Positions 24,785 through 64,000 of a DNA stretch of 64,000 bases are shown piece after piece; position 1 is the stretch's first letter; every line of letters begins with the position of its first letter. The translations under genes were made by a program, and so were the position numbers. This DNA is from Anoplopoma fimbria (Eukaryota > Chordata > Actinopteri > Perciformes > Anoplopomatidae): positions 5,327,091 through 5,391,090 of the forward strand of contig NC_072471.1 of the NCBI RefSeq assembly GCF_027596085.1, in the 5' to 3' direction. The notes beneath the pieces were generated by a model that searched no databases, was not told the origin of the DNA, and was given only the letters and a program-made list of their open reading frames with translations.

Positions 24785-27700
24785 AGTTAAACAGTGAACC
24801 ACAAAACACACGTTTGTTGCTATCTTACCACAAACGACACAGAGTGGGAATGTGATACACCAAAGACAAACACCTGAGGTTGCACTTAAATATCTTTTCG
24901 ATGTTGCTCGTGTCACAGCACGCCTGGATCTTTTAGCGCTTGCTATGTACTTTATACATGATAAGTGATGCTGTTAATGACCATATATATATCTATATAT
25001 ATCTATAAAAGGAGACTAAAGTATAATTATAGGCACATTTATGCTTTTCCTCTTTATAGAATTACTAGCCTAAAGATATAGTGTTGACATATGTTGTGAT
25101 TAAAGCTCACACACAGATGGACGCGCATGTCTTTCAGTCATGATGAATACAGTAGTGTGTGAGAGAGAATAGTTATGTTTGTTTATTCATATTATTGAGT
25201 AAAAGTGAGTGTCTGTTCATCTTGGAACGGTTCACGTCTACAAAGAATGTGATACATGTCACGTTTTATGAATTTAGCGTTCATTTTCCTCACATTGAAG
25301 TAGCATTTTATTTCCCACTGTTCAGTAATCTCATCAAACAGGATTTGCCATTGACACCTAGATGCTGATCTTTTATATGCAGCATGGAGCTCTTGTCATT
25401 GGATGATAAATACTTCATTAATCTTTATCTCTTCTGATGGGATTATTTATTCAACTGGAAATGCATTCATACGGAAGTTGTTGACAGGTATTAAAAAGTG
25501 AGCCATCACAAACAACTTAGTGTGTGTTTGTCAGTTTGTGTGTGTTGCATACAGCCATGCATACTTATGCACCTGTGTGTTTGTGAATCTTGCATGGTGT
25601 TCATTTTTCATTGATTGTAAAATTGTCAACTGTCACAGATGTATGCATTGCTTATTTAACTGGTGCCAGCGTGCTTGTAGGTGCATGTGAATGTGCACAT
25701 ACAGTGTGCATGTGCATGCAGAGATCCTGCACACGCCCAAAACACACCTGGCCATCCATCACTGTCTGTCTTCCTCTCGGGCAGCAGATGTTGCAACCCC
25801 GTCATAATTCTTTGGGAGTTTGAAGTCAGACTGTGTCTGGAGAGCCCCTGGGGTCTAACCTACTTACACTGCACTCTGCACTATAGCTTATCATGGACTA
25901 ACATGTTGTCTTCCTGTGCATTAACATAAGTGGATGCAAGCTATGTGCATGAGTTAAAGTTTGCAAACGCCTTCAAGCCTAAAACGAGGTGTGACATGAG
26001 ATGCAGATGAGAGAATGGGAATGTTGCCTCTTGTCATCGTGGATGTGTAATCATATTTAACCTCTGACGATCTACACTTAATGAATGCCTTTGCCTCTGC
26101 TTTTATCTATTTTTCATGGATCTGCATCTGTTGCTGTCTCTCTTGTGCATACCTGTCTGCAGTGTGAGATTACATGGCAGCAGCTACTCTAGCCTATTAG
26201 CTCACAAATGTTTCACTAGATAAAAACAAAATATAGTAAATATAATGTATACAATATATTGTGGCTTCTGTGTAACTTTTGCATGAAACGTGCAGTTAAT
26301 TATCTGTAATGGCAGCAGCTGTATTCCTCTCTCTCTGTGCTGGTTTCTCTACATCATAAACCATAATGTAATTTAACACAACGTCCATACAGAAAGTTTA
26401 AACGTCATACAGTATGCGTGAACAACGGACCCCACTGTCTTCTGAACCGCTCGTCTTCCCTCACTTCACCAGCTGTTGAAATCTAAACATGTCACACACT
26501 TCCATCGAGACATAACTCCTCAAGACAGCAGCACTTCACCAAAGAGAAGAGGACAGCACATTCTCTGGGAGAAACAAAGGCATGCTTGCTTCTACGCCTG
26601 CAGGAGGGAGTTGTTATGGGAGAGATATGCAGAAGCACATTATCAGTTTTCACAAAGCTGAGGTACCTGATGTTTTAAATACAATTTTTATGATATTTTT
26701 TATAAGACTTGAGCTACAGGAGGAAAGGGAATGAATCTGTATTTTTATTCCTGAGAGGATGTTGCAGGAAATAAGTGAAATTGTAAGAAATAACATTTCT
26801 AAATCAGTTAGACTGACTGAGCAGATACTGTTTCACCTTTGTTTCTAGTTGTATTCCTGTGTGACTCAATAGAGGTCGTAAATAACATTGCAAGACGCTG
26901 AAATTTTCCCTTCAAGGAAATGTAAGACGCCCAACTGTTTCATAGTGTTTGAATTGAAAACTAAACTTACCAGTACTATACTGCTGTAAATGGTACTACT
27001 TTAAACTGCACTTTACTATGTGGTACAGTACTAAATTCTACTATACTACAGTTAATTCTACTTAACCATACGGTACAATTATAAAGCTGTATGCAAACTG
27101 TTATCATACATATTTCAAAGTAGTCTTTCAAAGATAATATCTGGAAATATTCCTATATTCCTTTTTTTTGACAGCTAATGCGTTCAGTCATGCTCAGCAG
27201 TCGGCTTCGGTTTAATATAACGATACATTGCCAGAGCTATTTCCACACTCCATTTCACTGTGCCAACACAGGATAAAACTCTGGCTGAACCTGCTGTCAT
27301 TCTGAGATAGTTGGAAAAAAAATCTATCTGGGCTGTCTGAATTTAAAAAAAAAAACCCAATCAGAATTTGACAATGGAGGATCTAAACTGTTCCCAGGAC
27401 TGTTTTCGGAAGACAAACATAGACTTTCGTTATCCAATTGACAAGGATGCTTCTTACCTGTTCATGCACTCTTTTCTTCTGACCAGGTGGTTGTTAATAT
27501 CACGGAGCCTTATGAGCTGCCACTTTATTTCAAACAGCTTTCAAATATACCCCTTATTTTACAGTGACAGTGATTTGTTGTTACTATAAACAGGTTCAGC
27601 AGCTACATCTAGTGCCTCTTACTGTGGGTTTACCTATTAAAATGTGGGGAGGAGAGAGCGAGGGTTATGAGGCTGAGAATGGACTTGGAAAATAGTCTGT

Positions 27701-29082
27701 GAAAGTATAATAATGTGTTACAGGTGCAGCTTTAAACGTGGTTACTACCATCGCACATGTGGAGCGCACAGTGAGAGGGAGGAGCTGGGACTTGACAGGA
27801 CTACTCATTTCAAACTCTAACATACACATCCTCCTACGCAGATGAAATTATATTGTTCTCCATCTTTTGATGATGATCCTCTGGGCTCTTAACAGCAGTC
27901 TTTGGCCGCCTTTTGTGTCTTCATTTAAAATCCCTGTTTTCTCTTCTTGTTGAAAGCACTGGTGTATTAAAAAAATCAATAGACACTGAGGATTGGTATT
28001 ATTTCTAAGCTTGCATCAGTAATTCTCTTTGTGCAGATGATATATTGACGGTTGCTTGCACAGACTGATTGATTAGGTAAAGGAAAGAAAGAGCAAAGAG
28101 GTCCCGGGTGTTTTGGGTTTGTGCTGAACTTGCTGTTTGGATTTCCGGACATTTGCTGGAAGTCTACTGGAGCAGCATGGATGACTCTCATGTCTCTCTA
28201 TTGCATTCTTTCTGTGGCTCTCTCACAGTGTTGGAAAGTCACCGAGTACATTTACTCAAATACTGTAAGTGTGATTTCAAGGTGTTTACTTGAATATTTA
28301 TTTTTAATGCCCCTTCATACTGTGACACTACTTCTATTTCTATTTCTGTGTTTCATAATGAAATGGTATACTTTACTAAGACTCCATGAAATACAGCTAT
28401 AGTTGCTTGCATTAGAAGTGACATTTTCCACACAAACATATCAGTTCGTAAAATATATTTGTTTAGAATCAGCTCCCCCTCCAACATTTATATGCTTATT
28501 ACTTGTTAATTCATCAGTTATAATAAATAATACAATATGTCTCATAACATTACAAACAACAGCTGATCATTTTGCTGATGGAGTGTCTGTACTTTCATTT
28601 AAATAAGGGGATGTAAATACTATATCTGAGCTCTCACATACAAACATAAAAGCTGGTGTTCATGGCGTAGTTAGCCATGTACAAAATACATGATCAGGTT
28701 GTATATGTTCCCTTTTATAACCAATCAAAGTAGCACTTTCTTTAGGCCTTGACTTGCAGTGCTTGTCATTCCTTGCCAAATATTTCCTTTCAGTTCGTCT
28801 CATCCAGCATAAACATAATGATGCTTTACCTCAAGGGTAAGAGCCTCACCGATAGGAAGCTGTTACCAAAGGCAGAGACTTAGCTATTTGGACAGAAACA
28901 CTCTGGATTTATCTCTGCAACCTTTCTCTCTCCGTGCTTGTGTAGAGGATGTTGGGATAGGTCAGGGTGGTGATATAATGAAAGCTTAAATAAGACACAC
29001 ACACACCTCTGCATTAACTCTGCCGCATGATGTGGCGCCACACTCAGTAACCATGGCAACGGCACACTGCACTGCACCTCCC

Positions 29083-29086
<4 letters not shown>

Positions 29087-29114
<28 letters not shown>
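29087..29114. repeat. (GT)n microsatellite
   Basis: About 14 GT units in intergenic DNA. Confidence 0.9.
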
Positions 29115-29115
<1 letters not shown>

Positions 29116-29649
29116 AACTCCTCACTGTGTTCCCTGCGGACAGATTAATTCCCTGCCAGATTCATTCCCTGTCAACTTGCTGAAACAAAAAGTTTCTGTT
29201 TTAATTAGTTCGGTGCAGTGTCTCGCTTCATCTATCTATCTGTATAGTGTCTCTCTCACTCCTTCTTCACCTTCCTCTTGCTCTCAAGCATAATTAAAGA
29301 CAGTCAGTGTGGATAATAGAACCGTAATAGTGTGTAATTGCAATAATCAATACACAGTGCATGCTATGGTACTTGTCATTCATCAATATACAGAGAGGAG
29401 GCAGGATGTCTCCCAGAGCAAACGCATACTTGGCCCTCATTCATTTACATGATATTTATGCTGTAATTGGTCATGTTGTGTTTGTCTTAAAACTTTTCGG
29501 TTTCGGTGTGGCATGGTGGGTTATTACAATTCAGTGTTAGTGTCAGTAACAAACACAGCAGACTTTCAGATATTACCACAAGACAAAATTCACAGTATTT
29601 TAGGATCATACAAAGGTTTTAAGTGCAGTTCGTCCTTCAGGGTAGGAAG

Positions 29650-29830
29650 CTACGAGCTGCTTAGCATAAAGACAGGGGAAACGGCTAGCCTGGCTCTGTT
29701 CAACTGGATTTAACAAATGAGATGTAATGTGTTAATAAGTGAGCTTTAGAGGTGCTGGTAGGCACATTTTGTCACCGTTGGAGAGAACAGAATAGCTGTT
29801 TCCACCAGTTTCCAGTGTGGGAGAAACTAA
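29650..29830. repeat. Decayed dispersed teleost repeat
   Basis: Contains GCTTAGCATAAAGACAGGGG, GGCTAGCCTGGCTCTGTT and GAGCTTTAGAGGTGCTGGTA, phrases I recognise from a repeat scattered through percomorph genomes. The class is not assigned. No coding capacity. Confidence 0.55.
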
Positions 29831-31961
29831 TACTTTAAATATTCCAAATATTTTGAAATGATATAAGTATTTTGATTAACTTTAAACTTGTACTGTATGT
29901 GTAGAGTATTCATTTTGAAATATCTCTATATGGGATTCCTTCTATCAAGAGCTTAACCAATAATTCATCTTTTAAATATGCTTCCATTCTTCTGCTCGTC
30001 TAACACCATGTCAAGTCCTAAATTGCTGTTTTCGCAGATCTCTGTTGCTAATTAATTCACTCAGTGATTTTCAACATCAAAAACACTGCTTACAGTTGAA
30101 ACAAACTGTCCAGACTGTTTCTCACATAAGAACACAAACGAAGGTGCAAAATGATGTAACAGAGGATTAGTTTGGCTGTTCGCTAGCTTGCAAACATTAG
30201 AAGTGACAAGCAAGCAGAGGAATAATGTCCATAAAGTCAACGGAAAGAAGATTTAACTTGAAAAAAAAATGACACACATTTATATGCATCTGTCTTTCTC
30301 TAGGCCTCTAATGCCACATCTGGCTGGTCCCCTCAGGCTGTCGGTCAGGTAGTGGTAGAGCTCAATAGGTGAAGGAGGTGGACATGTCCAGACAAATACC
30401 CTCACTGGAACAATACTGACCCCTCCAGGGTGGGCTGACCTCACTTGGAAGCCAGGGAATGGCAGCCTTAGGGGGCGCAGAGCCACAGCTCAGCTCGGGT
30501 AGGGGAAGGAAAAGGAGACAGTTTGTGTTTGTGGATTTCTAGTCAGGCGGGATTTTATGACAGTTTGTGTGGATGTGTTTATGTGTATGCTTCTCTGAGC
30601 TCTCCTTTGATTTTTTAAGGGTCTTGACCTTTGATCATACTTTTAACCTTTTGCTTTTAAGGTCGGCTCTCTAAAGGGTGTTGACAGCGGTTTTCATAAA
30701 CCTCCATATCTCCTCTACACCCAACGCCACCAGTCCCCATCTCTCTCTTTCTCCCATCTTGTAATATTCCTCACTGTCTTACCCCTTTTTCTCTCCATTT
30801 CCATGTGTTTCTCTCTTTGTGCAGATGTTTTTTCTCCTACTCCTTTCTCATGCAGTCTCCATCACCTCATGTCACTGTCTCCCACTCTTTCATCTCCTGT
30901 GTGGAGTGCTGAGACATACAGTAATAGCAAGAAAGGCTAGACCGTGCCACAGACGCACCATGTGTTGGCTATAAACATTTTTCAGCCATTCTCTCTTTTC
31001 ATGCACCCTTTTCTCTCTGTTTAGGATATTATTAGGGGTTAGTATTTCATGCTGTCATTCAGAAATCATTACTTTTCTGCTATTTTCCTCAGGCCCACTC
31101 AAGTTGTTACTCCAGCCTCTCTATGCTTTTCTCATTACTCTCTCCTCCTCTGTCATTGTATCTCCTGCTCTTACTGCCTATTCCCAGCCTCTCATTTACC
31201 AAAAGTTGTTTCCTTGTTACACCCACAGTCCACTTCCCATGAAATCGAGAGAGCCACTGAATATTCTCTCTTCTTAAGGAAGAGCCCCTGACTATGCAAC
31301 AAATTACTGAGTCCCCCCCAACTGTGCCATGCATATTAGATTAGACCAAAGAGGGACATTTCAAAGGGCACATGATGGGGGAGAAGAGTCAGAACAGACA
31401 GCAGAAGGAGGATAGACGGAGGTGGATTATGAGGACAAAGGTTATGTGACGGTTGTGAAAACCCCCAGGTGTCCCCGCTTTGAAATACCTTCACCCCACC
31501 ATATGCTCCAGCTCTAATATATGTGTCATCTATTTACTCCTGGACAGTCAGAGTTTGTGGAGTTCAGAGAGCGGGGTTTGATGTAGAAACAGCCTGCGTC
31601 TATGGATGAGAGAGGGCATGTTTGCTTTTGTTTATTTTTATTTTGTTTTAGTTTCCATAAAAACCGGAACATCGTAAAGGTCAGTAAATGGCAGTCCCAG
31701 TGCAGTTAATGAAAACACAGCAGGTCGTAGATAATGTTAGGAATTATGCTGCCATCTTTTTGTCTACGTTGTTGAACCACATTTACCTCTCCCAGGTGTC
31801 TGGTGTCTGTTATGTTTATATGCAAAAAAAACTACTTTGCTGAATTTATTATGTGAATACTTTTGCACATAAAGCAGCAGCCCACCCCCCGGCCATTTTC
31901 CATTCCATTGAATAGCTTCAATGACCTGCTCTCAGCAGACATACAGCAGACTTGTCTCTGC

Positions 31962-39047
<7,086 letters not shown>

Positions 39048-39419
39048 AAAGGAGATAGGGAACAGAGAGGGAGTATCAGGGCCAGAGACAGTAAACTTCA
39101 TTTTGCAACATCATTTAATCCTCTCGGGGCAGTGATAAACTAAAGGTCCTGGACATACAATACTCACATTTGCTGCTCGCCGAGGCTGGACAAAGTGCTT
39201 GTGATCCCAGCCTGTTGAGTGATGGATGCAGAGTTGAGCACGTGTTTTTTGATGTGGAATCATTGCAGGCATGTCGTCTGACTATCTGACTTGGGCTTAT
39301 GATCGCAGACAAGGTGACATATTATGGTTTTGTTTGAATAAACTGGGATTTGTTGCAAGACTATATGAATGGCAATGTCTTTCTGTCAGTTGGTAAAAAC
39401 ATCAATTTTCTAAAGGTAG

Positions 39420-39740
39420 TCATGGTCCCTTGTGGATGAATTGCAATAACTTTGTCTATCCCCTGACTTTTCCTCCAGCACCACCATCATGACAGATTTT
39501 TGCCCAATGATTCCGTGTATACCCAAATACCTGAAAAACTAACTCCCATCATCCTTCGTTGTTCTGACTGCTTAGTGCTGACTGGCAAATGTTAGCATCC
39601 TTTCAAGCAAAACTTTGATAGTGAACATGGTAAAAATAATACCTGCAAAATAGCATCATTTTAGCATACTGGCGTTAGCATTTACATCAAAAAACAGCTG
39701 GGCCGCAGAGCTGCTAGCATGGCTGTAGACTTATTGTCTT
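39420..39740. repeat. Decayed dispersed teleost repeat rich in TTAGCAT
   Basis: Phrases such as CTGACTTTTCCTCCAGCACC, TAGTGAACATGGTAAAAATA, repeated TTAGCAT, and GCTGCTAGCATGGCTGTAGA are typical of an abundant fish repeat that I recognise but cannot name. The copy is diverged, with no coding capacity. Confidence 0.55.
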
Positions 39741-42589
39741 ATTGAAATTTCTGTAGGGTTGAGTAATGTTTTAACTTCATTGAATCTTTTAAAAAATATT
39801 TTGATGAACTCAGAAATACATTTTGGTCAAGCCTAAACCAAGACTCTTTTATTTTCTGCTGTATTTTAGCACATTGCTGAACATCAGGATCCACTGCATG
39901 CCTCAGGAAACTTCCGCCACCTTTGGCCCATGATGACATGAAAAGAAAAAGCTTACAAAAGGAATCTCATTAAATTTGAGATGTTGTCCTGCTGCTTTAC
40001 TGAACACCCATGCAAACCAATTTAGAAATCCCGCTGTAGGATAAATACAAAACAGTAACTATAAACTTCTGCGCTCACACACTTTTGTCCCCTCTCTGCA
40101 CTTCACCAATAAGAAGATACATGCTGGGACAGATCTTAGATCTGCATTGGTATGTGAGGGGGGAAGTGTATTTTTTTGGCTGTGATACATCAGGGTTCAA
40201 GCCCAGCCAGCTCTCACTTCCATCTGCAGAGGTTGTAAACTAGTCAGCCTTAAGCCATTCTGGGTTTGTCAGACTCGGAACAGGTGGTCAAATCACACTG
40301 AGGAATTTTATGGAATTCTGATTGTTTCACAATGATCTGATTTATTTTTTAGGGCTTTATCATATTAATTTTTAGTTCAAATATGCTCCCATGAGGAAAC
40401 ATTGTGTGAAGTGATGTATTGGCGGATAAGTTTATTCGATGTGAATATTTTCATCTTGTGTAGAGTGAAGGCAGATCTCTCTTTGATGTTTGGTTTATAA
40501 ATTTGGAAAACCACATGCCCATACAGCACAGACACTTAGGCACACATGCACACTGGGAGTTATAACCTAATGTAAAACACACCAGCACAAGCCGTTTCCG
40601 AGATCACAGTTAATGCGTTGTAACGTGTTGCTCTTTGATGGAGGTTCATTCATTACAAATGGGATAATCCGTTACTGCTGCATGATTCCTTTACCAGGGC
40701 GGTTTAAGTGTTTCTATTTACTCTACTTAGGTATTGATTATGCTCACTTAACTGAATGTCGTTGTAGCCTTTTTCGATTGATATATTTATGTGGCCCTTA
40801 GTACACTCAACAATCAACACTTTCTGGCTGCAGGATTCCTAAACTGAATTCGAAGTGGACTGTTGGGCACCACAAATGCAGTAAAGTCACTACAATATGT
40901 TAGTATTATTGCAGTATATTTCAATTCTTACCTTTCAAAGTGTACATCTCTAGGCCAGATAATATGCTGTTAAAACAGCTGCAACGTTTACATAGGACTG
41001 AATTGCATCCACTCAGTGTTTTATGCCAAGTCATAAGCCGTAGCCTTGGGGCTAATATCATTCACACTAACCCAAAGTTTCCTATGTCTGTCAAGAAAGA
41101 AAAAGTGGAGGATTTTCTGTATTCCAGAGTGTTACTGGACCTCCATTTACTCTGGGACAGCTAATACTCTCTTTTCGTCTACGGTAGATTGCTCTGAAGA
41201 ACAACTGTGCTGTCACCACTGAGACTCATCCGTATAAATGTACCTATGGCATTTCTTTGAAACACTGCCAAAGACTGAAAAAAAGAGCTTAAAATAAGAT
41301 CATATATAGAATATAATTATTACATTTCGGATTGTAGATAATTCACATGGTTCTTTATTTACCAAAAATTCACTATTGTGTCACACAACACATAACAGAG
41401 GGCTGATGGAAACTGTAGTTAGACACACTTGGCAATTTTGCCATGGGGCTACATTTTCTTTTAACCAAGTGCAATGTAGAGAGTGCACTCACACATCGGA
41501 AGCGATTAGCCATGCTGCCTCGGCCTTAGCGCTGTAGATAATCACCTCTGCATTGTGCGTTCCAGAGCATTTCAGGCCCTCGGGGAGTTTAGGTAATCCT
41601 CAGTCTTGGACAGGTGGTTTGGCTGACCAGTCCAAATATCTTTTGCACCTGTAGACTCATACAAGAGCTTCCTTGAACCTTTCACACTGCCTGAATTTAC
41701 TGATGGGGACTGTACATCTCTCCCCTTAAAACTACTTTAACTGTAAGCTGTCTAGTAGCTACTCTTTTGTCTTCAGTCCAAATAGTATATTCACAAGCAG
41801 CACAAAGTTTGAGTTTAAAAGGTCCTGAAGCTTTCTGCTCTTCAGTAATATATGATGTATGATGAGACACTTTATCATTGAGGAAATGCCCACAATCAAA
41901 ACATTAGCTTTTCACATGTATTAATGTGAACATGTAGGAAAGCAAGCCATTTGTCGGTAACAAATGACTTTTTTTCACTTATGAACAGTGTGGACAGTGC
42001 CATTTATCAGGGTCAACCAGCAGGTTGGAGTTGGCAGAAACTCTGCCATGTTAGACAGTCATAACAGATTATTGGTGTAATAACTTCTATGTTCTTTATG
42101 TTTACAATTCTCAATAACTGCTTTTAATGGCTGGGTTGTGGACAGTTTAAAAGCCTTTTTGACGCTTTTATTTCCATGGCGTCATCGGAATCGTTGTAAA
42201 ACTGTTAACAGGGAATGTACACATAATGATGGGAGCGAGTGCAACATTATGTTAACCTTGTGTGCATTGGCCTTAATGATTATAATTATAATAATTTAAA
42301 AAGAAAATAATTGTATTTATCTTTAATAGTGTGAATAATTCCATATCATTTCTAATTTGAACATGTAAAGTTTATTTTTTATCAGGCTGTCTGGAAATCT
42401 TCAGTGTAAGTCAAAATGGAGTACCAAGACATCCCTCCCTGTTCATACATTTATTTAACACTGTGTAACTGCAGGTATTCAAGAAAGACTCTATGACTCT
42501 TCAGAAAAAAAACATGAGACTTTTACAAATTAAAAAAGGCAGATTATATTTGATCTTTTCCTGCCTCTAATGACTGTTTTTCCACTCTC
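39741..42589. other. Intergenic region upstream of the collagen gene
   Basis: No supported gene. The last part, before 42590, is the presumed promoter flank of the collagen VII-like gene. Confidence 0.5.
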
Positions 42590-42595
42590 TATAAA
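42590..42595 (+). promoter_or_regulatory. Candidate TATA box of the collagen VII-like gene
   Basis: TATAAA in CTCTATAAATC. Transcription would start about 25-31 bp downstream (around 42615-42621), giving a 5' UTR of about 100 nt before the ATG at 42719. An alternative reading is that TTTCAG at 42605-42610 is a splice acceptor and the true promoter lies further left. Confidence 0.35.
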
Positions 42596-42718
42596 TCTGT
42601 GTGCTTTCAGATAAGAGGAAAGAAGAGCTGGAATTGATGATCGTGGAGTCGAATTTTAGAAGGGGATTTGTGAAGAGAAGAACTGGGAGGAGGAGCAGCT
42701 GATCGAAGGAGGAAGAGT

Positions 42719-63964
<21,246 letters not shown>

Positions 63965-64000
63965 GTAAAAGTGTTAATGATTTTAAAAAATACACATTTT

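Overview
This is vertebrate nuclear DNA, almost certainly from a ray-finned (probably percomorph) fish. Genes are split into many small exons with GT-AG introns. CA/GT microsatellites of 60-130 bp are very dense. The dispersed repeats are families common in teleosts: Tc1/mariner-type MITEs, a tRNA-derived SINE, a non-LTR tail ending in TTATCT units, and an L2/V-SINE-type tail.

Three genes lie on the + strand. (1) 1-6726 is the last intron and terminal coding exon of EXOC4 (SEC8, exocyst). (2) 10705-24698 is a complete LRGUK gene (leucine-rich repeats plus guanylate kinase-like domain); I placed 20 coding exons by hand, and they join into one open frame of 734 codons plus stop. (3) From 42719 past the right edge runs a type VII collagen-like gene. 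It has a signal peptide, a VWA domain, seven fibronectin III domains each split over two exons, a Thr/Pro-rich linker, a second VWA domain, and the start of the Gly-X-Y helix in small exons that are multiples of 9 bp. I placed 36 exons (1372 codons).

Regions without genes: 6727-10704 holds the EXOC4 3' end, a cluster of three MITE copies and the LRGUK promoter, which has a sequence match to an RFX X-box. 24785-42589 is about 18 kb with no gene I can support, only microsatellites and decayed repeats.

How the genes relate: EXOC4-LRGUK is a conserved vertebrate neighbourhood (human 7q33). The collagen VII-like gene next to it is not part of that human neighbourhood. The three genes act separately: exocytosis, sperm/cilium assembly, and basement-membrane anchoring.

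The most interesting points are: a U12-type intron inside the LRGUK leucine-rich repeats; the collagen gene's metal-site pattern, degenerate in VWA1 and intact in VWA2, opposite to human COL7A1 as I recall it; a GC-AG intron and a tandem TAGCAG acceptor just before the collagen helix; and a read-through frame after exon 25 that would encode a membrane anchor. No clearly new biological system was found; these are gene-structure observations of modest novelty.
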